Positions 47,482-56,407 of a DNA stretch of 64,000 nt are shown here, in pieces. Source of the DNA: Accumulibacter sp. (GTDB taxonomy: Bacteria > Pseudomonadota > Gammaproteobacteria > Burkholderiales > Rhodocyclaceae). The notes below the pieces were generated by a model, which worked only from the letters and a program-made list of their open reading frames with translations, had not been told where the DNA came from and did not search any database. Each line of letters starts with the position of its first letter. The stretch's first letter is position 1. The stretch lies in contig NZ_JAPUVI010000105.1 of NCBI RefSeq assembly GCF_029255285.1, positions 150,038 to 214,037 of the forward strand. The letters are read 5' to 3'. The translations under genes and the position numbers were made by a program.

Positions 47482-47694
47482 CTACGCCAACTTGTGGTCC
47501 GCTATCACTATCATCTTGGCGTTCACCGTGTTGCGCCGCTTGCGCGACTGGTAAACGATCCAGGAAAACAATACCACCTCGCCTTCGTTTGGCTTTACCG
47601 CCTGCGGGAGGGAAGTCCATTTCACCGGCTTGACGTCGTCGGCAACGCATTCGACGTATTCAGGTGTCGGCGATCGGATAGGTCCAGTCGGCAT
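47482..47694 (-). pseudogene. DUF1428 gene remnant
   Basis: On the minus strand a reading frame of 70 codons shows the middle and late part of a DUF1428 (YbaA-like) protein: EYVECVADDVKP, then VVLFSWIVY and VNAKM. A full protein has about 115-120 residues with a VDGF-type start and a C-terminal GGF; both ends are missing, and the frame stops after DHKLA. The remaining upstream bases (47695-47759) show no start. It sits at the distal end of the ECF42 operon. Confidence 0.7.
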
Positions 47695-47759
47695 AGAACC
47701 GCGACGGCGCCGCCGCGCGGTCGGCCGTCAATACGAGGGATGAGCGTAAAGGACGAGGC

Positions 47760-48251
47760 TCATGTCGATACCGCCTCACCCCCGCGTACCGCCGCCTCGA
47801 TCGCGGCGATGTCGATCTTCCGCATGGCCATCATGGCTTCGAACGCACGCCTCGCCACGTCGCCACCCGTGGCGAGTGCCTCGGTCAGGACGCGCGGCGT
47901 GATCTGCCACGACAGGCCCCACCTGTCCTTGCACCAGCCGCAGTTGCTTTCCATGCCACCGTTGGCGACGATCGCGCGCCAGTAACGGTCGGTCTCGGCC
48001 TGGTCATCCGTTGCGATCTGGAACGAAAACGCCTCGCTGTGCCGGAAGACGTCGCCTCCGTTGAGGCCGAGACAGGGCAGGCCGCAGACGGTGAATTCGA
48101 CCGTCAACACATCGCCCGCCTTGCCGCCGGGATAGTCAGACGGCGCACGATGCACCGCCTTGACCGCACTGTCCGGGAAGGTTCGCGCATAATAGCGCGC
48201 GGCTTCCTCCGCATCGTGGTCGTACCACAGACAGATCGTGTTCTTGCTCAT
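47760..48251 (-). CDS. VOC-superfamily protein, PhnB-like
   Basis: A 163-residue protein of the PhnB/3-demethylubiquinone-like VOC group. The N-terminus NTICLWYDHDAEEAARYYA and the later FSFQIATDDQAETDRYW and GWCKDRWGLSWQITP segments are typical. Such proteins are frequent in ECF42 operons, without a known substrate here. It follows the second DGPF gene. Confidence 0.88.
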   Translation of the reverse strand: MSKNTICLWYDHDAEEAARYYARTFPDSAVKAVHRAPSDYPGGKAGDVLTVEFTVCGLPCLGLNGGDVFRHSEAFSFQIATDDQAETDRYWRAIVANGGMESNCGWCKDRWGLSWQITPRVLTEALATGGDVARRAFEAMMAMRKIDIAAIEAAVRGGEAVST

Positions 48252-48312
48252 CGTGAATTTCCTCTATCCGTCACCGCGTTGATCTTCAGGCCAGATTTAA
48301 CGATCCTCCAGT

Positions 48313-48681
48313 TCAGTACCTGGCGTCTTCGGGCAGTCCTTCTTCCACCGGCCGCAGCTCGATTTCGCCATAGCGCGCACCCGGCCACCGGGCCGCGATC
48401 TGGATCGCCTCGTCGAAGTCGCGCGCCTCGACCAGGAAAAAGCCGCCGAGCTGTTCCTTGGTTTCGATGAAGGGCCCGTCGGTCACCAAGAGGCGGCCGT
48501 CGCGCACCTTCAAGGTCACGGCCGACGACGCACTGCGCAGCGCCCGTGCGTCGACCAGGTGCCCGCTTTGGCGCAATGCCTGAACATAGGTCAGAGTCTC
48601 CTCGCGCACCGCGTCCCACTCGGCGCGCGGCATCCGTTTGAAGGTGGCTTCGGCCTCGTAGGCCAGGCAAAGGTATTTCAT
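48313..48681 (-). CDS. DGPF (YCII-related) protein 2
   Basis: A 122-residue YCII-fold protein beginning MKYLCLAYEAE. The family name motif is present as TDGPFIETKEQLGGF near residue 67. DGPF proteins accompany ECF42 sigma factors throughout bacteria; their reaction is unknown. The ATG at 48681 overlaps the stop of a 49-codon frame upstream. Confidence 0.92.
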   Translation of the reverse strand: MKYLCLAYEAEATFKRMPRAEWDAVREETLTYVQALRQSGHLVDARALRSASSAVTLKVRDGRLLVTDGPFIETKEQLGGFFLVEARDFDEAIQIAARWPGARYGEIELRPVEEGLPEDARY

Positions 48682-48827
48682 CGCCCCACCCCGTCGCCTG
48701 CAGGCTGGCGCGTGCCGCGGCGATACGCGGCGCCGCCCCCGCTCACTGGGAGATAGCTTCCACATAGGCGCGCCGTTGCGGCAAGCTTTTCAACAGCCTC
48801 ACTTGGCTGTGCGTAGACTTCCTTCAT
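48678..48827 (-). CDS. Possible 49-residue coupled small ORF
   Basis: An ORF of 49 codons whose ATG overlaps the stop of the upstream VOC gene and whose TGA overlaps the ATG of DGPF protein 2, each as ATGA. It starts MKEVYAQPSEAVEKLAATAR, helical in outlook, then turns Gly/Arg-rich. No family is recognised. The precise double overlap favours translation at least as a coupling peptide; the GC-rich tail makes it less convincing as a folded protein. Confidence 0.35.
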   Translation of the reverse strand: MKEVYAQPSEAVEKLAATARLCGSYLPVSGGGAAYRRGTRQPAGDGVGR

Positions 48828-49246
48828 GTCGAGCTGGCCTCGGGCTGGGGAACGATGACCATCCACGACACACCGAAGCGATCCGCCACCATGCCGAAGC
48901 AGGGCGAGAAAAAAGTTTCACCGAGCGGCATGACGACCTTGCCGCCCGCCGCCAGCGCATCAAAGCGCCGCCGCGCCTCGGCTTCATTCGCCGCCTGCAG
49001 CGAGAGCGAGAAGCCCTGGAAATTCGGATGACCCATACAGTCGTCGGCCATCATCAGTGTCGCCTCGCCGACGCGCAGGCAGCAATGCATCACCTTGTCG
49101 TCGTAGTCCTCCAGCATGCCCGGGCCTTTCTCCGGCGCCTCGCGGTAGTGCAGCAGCACTTCGAGCTCGGCGCCGAGCGCCTGCCGGTAAAAGCCGATGG
49201 CCTCTTCGCAACGGCCGTCGAAAAACAGATAGGGTTGGATTGACAT
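48824..49246 (-). CDS. VOC-superfamily protein, PhnB-like
   Basis: A 140-residue VOC protein starting MSIQPYLFFDGRCEEAIGFY. The C-terminal DRFGVSWMVIVPQPE segment is typical of the PhnB/glyoxalase-like group. It is separated from the decayed VOC gene upstream by 25 bases and ends overlapping the 49-codon ORF. Part of the ECF42 operon. Confidence 0.9.
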   Translation of the reverse strand: MSIQPYLFFDGRCEEAIGFYRQALGAELEVLLHYREAPEKGPGMLEDYDDKVMHCCLRVGEATLMMADDCMGHPNFQGFSLSLQAANEAEARRRFDALAAGGKVVMPLGETFFSPCFGMVADRFGVSWMVIVPQPEASST

Positions 49247-49271
49247 TGCGGTCTCCTCAAGAAATCTGGCA

Positions 49272-49503
49272 TTACGACATCGAATGCTGGCCGATCATGT
49301 TGCCTTCGGCATCGACCACGAGCGCGATGTGGCGGTACTGTCCGATCGATGTCTTCTGCCGGTAAATGCGGCGGCTGGCCGGCGCCTTCGAGCGGGATAA
49401 GCTGGGCGCCGAACACCGTCGGGTAGAACGCCTTGGCACGTGGCGTGTCGTCAACGACGATTTCGAACCAGCCAACCGCTTTCCTCGGGCAATCGTCGCT
49501 CAT
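49272..49503 (-). pseudogene. Decayed VOC-superfamily gene
   Basis: The frame from the ATG at 49503 reads MSDDCPRKAVGWFEIVVDDT and FYPTVFGAQL, the start of a VOC protein. The typical C-terminus (KTSIGQYRHIALVVDAEGN, then IGQHS) follows in another frame to a stop at 49272. The central 40 or so residues of a normal gene are missing. This looks like an internal deletion that also shifted the frame. Confidence 0.8.
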
Positions 49504-49513
49504 CCCGTTCTCC

Positions 49514-49960
49514 TCAATCCGGAATTTCGGGCTCGACCAGCCGTGCCAGCGCATCGAGCGATTCCTGCCAGCCGAGGTAGCAAAGCTCGGTGGGGATTAT
49601 TTCAGGAATGCCCTCCTGCACCGCGACCAACTCGGTGCCACAGGACACGGCGCGCAGGGACACGGTGGTGACCATCTCGCCCGGCAAGTTGGGAGCGTCG
49701 AATTTGTCCGAATAGCGGAGGCGCTCGTTGGACACCAGCTCCAGATAGGAGCCGCCGAAGGCGTGGCCGTTGCCGGTGCTGAAATTGGTGAAGGTCATGC
49801 GGAATGTGCCGCCTACCCGGGCATCGAGATGGTCTACCTGGCAGGTATAGCCGTTGGGCGGCAGCCAGCGCGCCACGGCATCGGGATTGGTGAAAGCGCG
49901 AAACACCTTCTCCGGCTTCGCGCGCATGACGCGATGCAGCTTGACGGTTCCGGTGGCCAT
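49514..49960 (-). CDS. SRPBCC (AHSA1-like) protein
   Basis: A 148-residue START-like fold protein, beginning MATGTVKLHRVMRAKPEKVF with the PNGYTCQVDHLDARVGG segment of the AHSA1/activator-of-Hsp90-like family in bacteria. The start at 49960 has AAGGAGA upstream; 50 bases before it stands a candidate ECF42 promoter. Ligand unknown. It leads the second part of the operon. Confidence 0.9.
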   Translation of the reverse strand: MATGTVKLHRVMRAKPEKVFRAFTNPDAVARWLPPNGYTCQVDHLDARVGGTFRMTFTNFSTGNGHAFGGSYLELVSNERLRYSDKFDAPNLPGEMVTTVSLRAVSCGTELVAVQEGIPEIIPTELCYLGWQESLDALARLVEPEIPD

Positions 49961-50009
49961 GAGACTCTCCTTCAAAGGGGGTTTGAGGTATTGTTTGTCT
50001 TTGCCTTTA

Positions 50010-50036
50010 GTCGAACGGCCAGCGCCGTTTTCGACC
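50010..50036 (-). promoter_or_regulatory. Candidate ECF42 promoter 2
   Basis: On the minus strand GGTCGA (50036-50031) is followed after exactly 17 bases by CGAC (50013-50010), 50 bases before the SRPBCC gene. It has the same elements and spacing as promoter 1 upstream of DGPF protein 1. The published ECF42 signature, as I recall it, is TGTCGA at -35 and CGA/TC at -10. Confidence 0.65.
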
Positions 50037-50055
50037 GGAATAGCGAATGATTTTT

Positions 50056-50418
50056 CTACTGTGGCTCCGGCTTGCCACCGCGCTTGCCCGGCACCAATTG
50101 GCGCACTGGCCGCACCTCGATGCTGCCGACACGGGCGGGCGGGATGGTCGCCGCCAGCTTAAGTGCCTCGTCGAGATCGGCCGCCTCCAGCATGTAGAAG
50201 CCAGTGAGCTGCTCCTTGGTTTCGGCGAATGGACCGTCGGTAATGGCGACCTTGCCGTCGCGCACGCGCAAGGTGGTCGCCATGCTCACCGGGTACAGCG
50301 GCGCACCGCCAAGATAATGGCCGCTGGCGCGCATCGTGTCGCCGCAGGCAAGACATTCGCGGTCATCAATCTCTTCGAGACGCTTTTCATCAGCGTAGAC
50401 CAGGCAGAGATAGTTCAT
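50056..50418 (-). CDS. DGPF (YCII-related) protein 1
   Basis: A 120-residue YCII-fold protein starting MNYLCLVYADE with the motif TDGPFAETKEQLTGF near residue 60. Proteins of this type are the constant partner of ECF42 sigma factors. It follows the sigma gene by 217 bases, in which candidate promoter 1 lies. Paralogous to DGPF protein 2 further on. Confidence 0.93.
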   Translation of the reverse strand: MNYLCLVYADEKRLEEIDDRECLACGDTMRASGHYLGGAPLYPVSMATTLRVRDGKVAITDGPFAETKEQLTGFYMLEAADLDEALKLAATIPPARVGSIEVRPVRQLVPGKRGGKPEPQ

Positions 50419-50457
50419 GGCTTCTCCTTGGAGTGCTGTTTGCTTGATTCATTCCTG

Positions 50458-50484
50458 GTCGTTCGTCAAACGGCCAAATCGACA
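50458..50484 (-). promoter_or_regulatory. Candidate ECF42 promoter 1
   Basis: On the minus strand TGTCGA (50484-50479), 17 bases, then CGAC (50461-50458), 40 bases before DGPF protein 1. The -35 element is the exact ECF42 signature; the spacing equals that of promoter 2. Confidence 0.7.
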
Positions 50485-50635
50485 GGGTCTAAAATCGGTC
50501 GATAAGGCGTTGCCGATCGCGCTCGAGTCCAGGCGGGTCGGCGAACATCGCGGCGCCGATGGCGGGCGCTTCCAGGCAAGTGGATGTCGTTGCCTATCCT
50601 TGTCGTTTGCCGCGGCTTCGGCCAAAAGTTAGTTG

Positions 50636-51928
50636 TCAATGCCGCTCGGCCTCCCCCTTTACATCCAATTCCGCCAACCTTCCCTCAATGAACCGCCGCT
50701 CCGGTTCCGACTGCGTCAGTTCCAGCGCGCGCCGATACGCCGCCCTTGACTCCTCCACCCGCCCCAGCCGGCGGCAGAGGTCGGCGCGAGCAGCGTGAGC
50801 AAGGCGGTAAGCGTCGAGTTCGCCTTCATCTAGCAGTGCATCGATCAGCGCCAGCCCGGCGGCCGGGCCGTCGCGCATGGCGATCGCGACAGCGCGGTTG
50901 AGCGCGACGACGGGCGAGGCCTCGACATGCAGCAGCACATCGTAGAGGCCGACGATCTGTTCCCAGTCGGTATCCGCGGCGCTCGCGGCCTCGACATGCA
51001 CGGCGGAAATGGCGGCTTGCAGCGTGTAGGAGCTCAGAGCCCGGGGCGGATTGGCGGCGTGACGCTCGCGCAGCGCCTCTTCGACGAGCGACTGGCCTTC
51101 GCCGATCAGCGCCCTGTCCCAACTGCCACGATGCTGCGCGTCGAGCAGCACCGGGGCGCCCTCCGCCGAGACGCGCGTGCCGCGCCGCGATTCGTGCAGC
51201 AGCATGAGTGCGAGCAGGCCCTTCACCTCGGGCACGGGCAACAGCGCCAGCAGCAGGCGGCCGAGGCGAATGGCTTCGCTACTGAGGTCGTGGCGCGTGA
51301 GGGCGCTGCCGGTGCTGGCGTTGTAACCTTCGTTGAACACGAGATAGACCACGCGCAACACGCTGTCCAGCCGCGCCGGCAGTTCGTTCGGCTCGGGCAC
51401 CTGATAAGGGATGCGCGCCGTACGGATCTTGGCCTTGGCGCGCACGATGCGCTGCGCCAGCGTCGTCGGCGAAACGAGGAAGGCACTGGCGATTTCCTCC
51501 GTGGTCAGGCCGCAGACTTCGCGCAGGGTGAGCGCCACCTGGGCATCGGGCGCCAAAGCGGGGTGGCAGCAGGTAAAGACGAGACGCAGGCGGTCATCCT
51601 CGATCGCTTCGCTTTCGTCCCAGGCCGGCGCCGGGTCGGCAATCGACGCCGCCTGTTCCTCGTCTAGCGCGGTGAAACGGGCGTCGCGGCGGATCGCGTC
51701 GATGGCCTTGAAGCGGCCCGCCGACACCAGCCAGGCGCGCGGATTGTCCGGCACGCCTTGCGCCGGCCACTGCTCGACGGCGGCGCGGAAGGCCTCGTGC
51801 AGAGCTTCCTCGGCGAGGTCGAAATCGCCCAGCAGGCGGATCAGGGTCGCCAGCACGCGCCGCGATTCGCGGCGGTAGATCTCGTCTACCCTGTCCGACA
51901 ACTTCGCTGCCTCGCCGCCCACAGTCAT
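50636..51928 (-). CDS. ECF42-group sigma factor with TPR-like C-terminal extension
   Basis: A 430-residue sigma factor. Region 2 (about residues 12-80, with DLAEEALHEAF) and region 4 (about 120-180, with LTTEEIASAFLVS) are followed by about 240 extra residues of helical, TPR-like repeats (RLGRVEESRAAYRRALEL near the end). That extension and linkage to DGPF genes define group ECF42, which lacks an anti-sigma factor; the C-terminal domain is thought to regulate it. Divergent stops separate it from cobQ by 49 bases. Confidence 0.92.
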   Translation of the reverse strand: MTVGGEAAKLSDRVDEIYRRESRRVLATLIRLLGDFDLAEEALHEAFRAAVEQWPAQGVPDNPRAWLVSAGRFKAIDAIRRDARFTALDEEQAASIADPAPAWDESEAIEDDRLRLVFTCCHPALAPDAQVALTLREVCGLTTEEIASAFLVSPTTLAQRIVRAKAKIRTARIPYQVPEPNELPARLDSVLRVVYLVFNEGYNASTGSALTRHDLSSEAIRLGRLLLALLPVPEVKGLLALMLLHESRRGTRVSAEGAPVLLDAQHRGSWDRALIGEGQSLVEEALRERHAANPPRALSSYTLQAAISAVHVEAASAADTDWEQIVGLYDVLLHVEASPVVALNRAVAIAMRDGPAAGLALIDALLDEGELDAYRLAHAARADLCRRLGRVEESRAAYRRALELTQSEPERRFIEGRLAELDVKGEAERH

Positions 51929-51977
51929 GCGCTCCGCATGACTGGACAGCCGTCTCTATGCCGCGGCACCGTTGTCT

Positions 51978-53465
51978 TCAGGGTGTGCGATGCCGGGGTC
52001 CGATGGGCAGCCACTCGGCCAGCCGCTGCCAGTCCAGATGCCGCTCGACGGCATCGGCCAGGCGGTCGATGTCGTTTTCCCGCCGCTGTCCTGGATCGAA
52101 CTCCTGCGTCGGGCGGTGGCCGGCCCAGGCGAGCAGCGCGGCCAGTGCGGGAGGCGCGTCGAAGAGGCCGTGACAATAGGTGGCGAGAATCTGCCCATCG
52201 TCCGACAGCGCGCCATCGGGCCGGCCGGCGAGAAGCGCCGCCGGCCTCGCCAAGGCGGCACCGCGCGTCACTCCCATGTGAATGCGGTAACCGCCCAGTG
52301 CCGGGGAAGTCGGCAGCAACAGGTGGCCGGAGACGTTTTCCAGCGTCTTTTCGGCTGCCAGTCGCGTTTCGTAGTCCAGCCAGCCGAGGCCGGGCAGGCT
52401 TCCCGGAGCCCCTTCGAGCCCCTGCGGGTCGTGTAGTTGGCGGCCGAGCATCTGCAGGCCGCCGCAGATGCCGATCAGCTTGCCGCCGTAACGCAGGTGA
52501 CGGCGAATCGCTTCCTCCCAGCCCTGGTTGCGCAACCAGGCGAGGTCGGCCTGTACGGCCTTCGAACCCGGCAGGACGATGAGATCACAGGCCGGCGGCA
52601 GCTCGTGCGGGCCGACGAAGCGGAAGTCGACTTCCGGGTGGAAACGCAAGGGGTCGAGGTCGTTGTGATTCGAGATGCGCGGGTAGGCCGGGACGGCGAC
52701 GCGCAACGCTGCCCCTTCCTTGCGCATTGCGGCGCGCGGTACGGCATCCTCGGCGTCGAGATAGAGGCCGTGCAGATACGGCAGAACGCCCAGGACGGGC
52801 TTGCCGGTGCGTCGTTCGAGCCAGCTCAGGCCGCTTTCGAGCAGGCCGATGTCGCCGCGGAATCGATTGATCACGAAGCCCTTGACGCGCTCCTGCTCGG
52901 TCGGCGACAACAGGTCCAGCGTACCGCAGAGATGCGCGAAAACCCCGCCGCGGTCGATGTCGGCGATCAGGATCACCGGGCAATCGACCGCCTCGGCAAA
53001 ACCCATGTTCGCGATGTCGCGCTCGCGCAGGTTGATCTCGGCCGGGCTGCCGGCACCTTCGACGAGCAGGCACTCGTACTGTGCCGTCAGACGCCGCCAC
53101 GATTCCAGCACGGCCTGCATGGCGCGCGGCTTGTAGGCCTGGTAATCGCGTGCGTCGAGGTCGGTCAGCACCTTGCCGTGGACGATCACCTGGGCGCGTC
53201 GGTCGGTGGCCGGTTTGAGCAGCACCGGATTGAAATCGGAATGCGCCGGCAAGCCGGCGGCCAGTGCCTGCAGAGCCTGAGCGCGGCCGATCTCGCCGCC
53301 GTCGCTGGTGACCGCCGAATTGAGCGCCATGTTCTGCGGTTTGAAGGGCGCGACGCGCACGCCGCGGCGGCGCAGGATACGGCACAGCGCGGTGACCAGA
53401 ACGCTTTTGCCGGCATCGGAAGTACAGCCCTGAATCATCAGGCTGGGGGTGCGGTGCTCGTTCAT
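51978..53465 (-). CDS. cobQ: Cobyric acid synthase
   Basis: Amidates cobyrinic acid a,c-diamide at four positions. The 495 residues have an N-terminal P-loop-like dethiobiotin-synthetase fold ([12 protein letters not shown] near residue 9) and a C-terminal class I glutaminase fold with the nucleophile Cys in [10 protein letters not shown]. The start at 53465 gives the expected N-terminus. Diverges from cobD across 34 bases. Confidence 0.96.
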   Translation of the reverse strand: MNEHRTPSLMIQGCTSDAGKSVLVTALCRILRRRGVRVAPFKPQNMALNSAVTSDGGEIGRAQALQALAAGLPAHSDFNPVLLKPATDRRAQVIVHGKVLTDLDARDYQAYKPRAMQAVLESWRRLTAQYECLLVEGAGSPAEINLRERDIANMGFAEAVDCPVILIADIDRGGVFAHLCGTLDLLSPTEQERVKGFVINRFRGDIGLLESGLSWLERRTGKPVLGVLPYLHGLYLDAEDAVPRAAMRKEGAALRVAVPAYPRISNHNDLDPLRFHPEVDFRFVGPHELPPACDLIVLPGSKAVQADLAWLRNQGWEEAIRRHLRYGGKLIGICGGLQMLGRQLHDPQGLEGAPGSLPGLGWLDYETRLAAEKTLENVSGHLLLPTSPALGGYRIHMGVTRGAALARPAALLAGRPDGALSDDGQILATYCHGLFDAPPALAALLAWAGHRPTQEFDPGQRRENDIDRLADAVERHLDWQRLAEWLPIGPRHRTP

Positions 53466-53499
53466 CGTAGAATCCGGGTTTCGACGCCCCGATTCTCGC

Positions 53500-54456
53500 A
53501 TGCTCACCCCCGACGTTTCACCATTCCTCGCCGTCGGCGTGCCCGAGGCGCTCTTTTTGCCGCTGGCGGCGATAGCCGGCGCCGGGCTCGATTGGTTACT
53601 GGGCGAGCCGCGGCGCTGGCATCCACTGGTCGGTTTCGGTGCCCTGGCCGGCCGTTGCGAGGCCGCCTGCAACGCCGGCTCCGGACGCCGCCTGCGTGGC
53701 CTGCTGGCGTGGTCGCTACTTGTCCTGCCGCCGGTGGCCTTAGTCGCCTGGGTAGTCCCGGCGGGCCTGGCCGGCTGGCTGATCGACGCCGGCCTGCTCT
53801 ACCTGGCACTCGGCGGACGCAGCCTCGGCGAACACGCCCGCCGCGTCGCTGCCGATCTGGCCAGCGACGACCTGGCCGCGGCGCGCCGGCACGTCGGCTG
53901 GATGGTCTCGCGGCAAACGGCGGGGCTCGATGCCTCGGCAGTGGCCGGCGCCTGCATCGAATCGACGCTCGAAAACGGCAACGACGCTGTTTTCGGAGCG
54001 CTCTTCTGGTTCGCGCTGCTCGGCGGACCGGGGGCCGTCCTCTTCCGGCTGGCCAACACGCTCGACGCGATGTGGGGCTACCACAACCCACGCTTCGCCG
54101 AGTTCGGCTGGGCCGCGGCGCGGGCCGACGATGTCCTGAACTATCTTCCGGCCCGGCTGACCGCCTTGACCTACGCCCTGTGCGGCCGCACGCGCACCGC
54201 GCTGCGTTGCTGGCGCGCGCAGGCGCCGCGTTGGAAAAGCCCCAATGCCGGTCCGGTGATGGCCGCCGGCGCCGGCAGCCTAGGTCTCTCGCTCGGCGGC
54301 CCGGCGGTCTATCACGGTCGGCTTGAGGACCGGCCGAGGCTTGGCGAGGGGCGGCCGGCAGGTGGCGAGGACATCGTGCGCGCGCTGCGCCTGTTGCGCG
54401 GCGGCCTGCTGCTGTGGCTCGCGGTGCTGTTCTGCGGGGGCTTGGTGCGTGCTTGA
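53500..54456 (+). CDS. cobD: Adenosylcobinamide-phosphate synthase CobD/CbiB
   Basis: Attaches the aminopropanol (phosphate) side chain to cobyric acid at the membrane. The 318 residues have several membrane helices and the family motifs [19 protein letters not shown]-type (here [12 protein letters not shown]) and [12 protein letters not shown]. The start at 53500 is the first in-frame ATG with a normal N-terminus. Its end overlaps cobC by 8 bases. Confidence 0.95.
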   Translation: MLTPDVSPFLAVGVPEALFLPLAAIAGAGLDWLLGEPRRWHPLVGFGALAGRCEAACNAGSGRRLRGLLAWSLLVLPPVALVAWVVPAGLAGWLIDAGLLYLALGGRSLGEHARRVAADLASDDLAAARRHVGWMVSRQTAGLDASAVAGACIESTLENGNDAVFGALFWFALLGGPGAVLFRLANTLDAMWGYHNPRFAEFGWAAARADDVLNYLPARLTALTYALCGRTRTALRCWRAQAPRWKSPNAGPVMAAGAGSLGLSLGGPAVYHGRLEDRPRLGEGRPAGGEDIVRALRLLRGGLLLWLAVLFCGGLVRA

Positions 54457-55453
54457 ACACGGTGGCCGTCTGCGTGCGGCGGCACGGCAGTACGCGCCCT
54501 ACGGCGGCGCGGCGCTGAGTGACTGGCTGGACCTGTCGACCGGCATCAATCCGCGCACCTATCCGATACCGGCGATCGAGCCCGACTGCTGGCGCCGCTT
54601 GCCGGAGGACGACGATGGCCTCGACGCGGCGGCGGCGGCCTACTACGGCAGCGACCGCGGAATCGCCTTGCCCGGCTCGCAGGCGGCGATCCAGTCGCTG
54701 CCGGCACTGTTCCGGCCGGTCGTCGTCGCCTGCCTGACGCCGATCTACGAGGAGCATCCGCTGGCCTGGCAGCGCGCCGGCCACCAGCTGCGTCGCCTGC
54801 CAGTGGCACGCGGACTGGCCGGCGCTCTGGCGGCAGCGACGCCGATCGTCGTGCTCTGCAACCCCAACAACCCGACGGCCGGCACCTTGCCGGCGGCCGC
54901 CCTGCTCGAAGCGGCAGCGCAACTGCGACGCCGCGGCGGCTGGCTGATCGTCGACGAAGCCTTTGGCGACGCTACGCCCGGCCAGTGCGTGACGGCGCTG
55001 GCAGGTGGCCCGGAGGCGCCGAACCTGATCGCCCTGCGCTCGCTCGGCAAGTTTTTCGGACTGGCCGGAGCGCGCGTCGGCTTCGCCTTCGGAGTGCGCG
55101 ACAAGATCGAGGAGTTGCGCGAAGCGATCGGTCCATGGCCGCTCTCCGGCCCGGCGCGCCGGGTTGCCCGGCAGGCGCTGGCCGATACCGCCTGGCAAAC
55201 GCAGACGCGCAGCGAACTGAGTGCCGCCGGGACGCGCTTGGCAGCGCTCCTGGCGCCGCTCGGCGAAGTGAGCGGCTGCGCTCTGTTCGCCACCCTGACG
55301 ACAACGCACAGTGGCACGCTCTACGAACACCTCGCGCGACAGGCGATCCTGACCCGGCATTTTCCGGCGCACGACCTGCTGCGCTTTGGCCTGCCTGGCG
55401 CCGAGCCCGAATGGCAACGCCTGGCCAGGGCGCTGGCCGGCTGGCGACCCTGA
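54449..55453 (+). CDS. cobC: Threonine-phosphate decarboxylase CobC/CobD-type
   Basis: A PLP-dependent class I/II aminotransferase fold enzyme of 334 residues that supplies (R)-1-amino-2-propanol phosphate. The PLP lysine is Lys201 in [15 protein letters not shown], and [10 protein letters not shown] precedes it. The start is a GTG at 54449 inside the cobD end; no ATG is available near the conserved N-terminus LDLSTGINP. The aligned order cobD-cobC is usual in betaproteobacteria. Confidence 0.93.
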   Translation: MLEHGGRLRAAARQYAPYGGAALSDWLDLSTGINPRTYPIPAIEPDCWRRLPEDDDGLDAAAAAYYGSDRGIALPGSQAAIQSLPALFRPVVVACLTPIYEEHPLAWQRAGHQLRRLPVARGLAGALAAATPIVVLCNPNNPTAGTLPAAALLEAAAQLRRRGGWLIVDEAFGDATPGQCVTALAGGPEAPNLIALRSLGKFFGLAGARVGFAFGVRDKIEELREAIGPWPLSGPARRVARQALADTAWQTQTRSELSAAGTRLAALLAPLGEVSGCALFATLTTTHSGTLYEHLARQAILTRHFPAHDLLRFGLPGAEPEWQRLARALAGWRP

Positions 55454-55487
55454 AGGCGCCGCGGCACCTGCCAACCGGCGAGTCAAG

Positions 55488-56285
55488 TCATGCCAGCCGG
55501 TCGAGCCACTCGGCCAAACGCCCGGCGGCCGCCTGCCAGTGAGCGTCGAGCATCAAGGTGTGGCCGGCACGTGGAATGACTGCCACCTCGGCCTGCCAGC
55601 GAGCGGCGGTGTACGCCAGCAGCTCGGGAGGAAAGACGGCGTCCGCCTGGCCGCCGACGACGAGAACCGGCAGTTTCGGCCGCGGTCGCGGAAAGCGCAT
55701 CGCCAACAGCGTCAGGTCCATCAACGCGCGACGCGATTCGCCCTGGAACAGCGCGCCGAAGCGCAGCAGGTCCTCGCTGCGGGTTTCCGGCGAGTAGTAC
55801 ACCTCGCGCATCGTCTCCAGCGTCTGCTCGTTGTACTCGCCGCGCGTGGCTCGCGCCTGCCGGCTGAAAAAGGACGGTTCGCTGAAGGCGATCTTGAGCG
55901 TCGCGCCGAGGATGCCGGTAGCCGGCACCGGCGCCATGAGAATCGCCGCGCGTGCCGGATGGCGCTCAAGAAAGCGTTCGACGACGACGCTGCCCATCGA
56001 GTGACCGATCAGGATCGGCGCTTCGTCGAGGTCTTCGGCCACCTGTGCCAGGTCCTGCACATAGTCGTCGATGCCGAAGGCGTCGAGCCTTTCGCGGCCC
56101 TCGCTGCGGCCGTGGCCCGACAGGTCGAGCGCATGACAGTCGAAGCCGCGGCGGCTGAACCAGGGCAGAAAGTACTCGTTCCAGCACGCGGCCGTGGCAT
56201 AGCCGCCATGGACGAAAAGCAGCGGAGCCGCGGAGGCGGTGCCAGCCGCAAGCCGGTGCAGGGTGTGGAGGCGTCGAGGTTTCAT
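55488..56285 (-). CDS. Alpha/beta-hydrolase
   Basis: A 265-residue alpha/beta-hydrolase. The nucleophile elbow GHSMGS has Ser96, the oxyanion HGG lies at 26-28, an Asp is expected in GGQADAVFPPE and the His is 242 in RAGHTLM. No signal peptide is present. The sequence resembles serine aminopeptidase/lysophospholipase-type hydrolases; the substrate is unknown. It converges with cobC across 34 bases. Confidence 0.88.
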   Translation of the reverse strand: MKPRRLHTLHRLAAGTASAAPLLFVHGGYATAACWNEYFLPWFSRRGFDCHALDLSGHGRSEGRERLDAFGIDDYVQDLAQVAEDLDEAPILIGHSMGSVVVERFLERHPARAAILMAPVPATGILGATLKIAFSEPSFFSRQARATRGEYNEQTLETMREVYYSPETRSEDLLRFGALFQGESRRALMDLTLLAMRFPRPRPKLPVLVVGGQADAVFPPELLAYTAARWQAEVAVIPRAGHTLMLDAHWQAAAGRLAEWLDRLA

Positions 56286-56407
56286 GGCGAGAGAGAATAA
56301 GAAGTGCGGTGGCGAACGGAAGGTTGTTGGCGAGAGTATCTCCGGCGGCGGTGGCGGTCAATCGAGCAGGCGGTGCCGGCGCTCGACGATCGCTGACAGA
56401 GCCGCCG

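Noticed and set aside
53504-55486. A 660-codon open frame on the minus strand
   Set aside because: Antisense to cobD and cobC; composition is that of a shadow frame.
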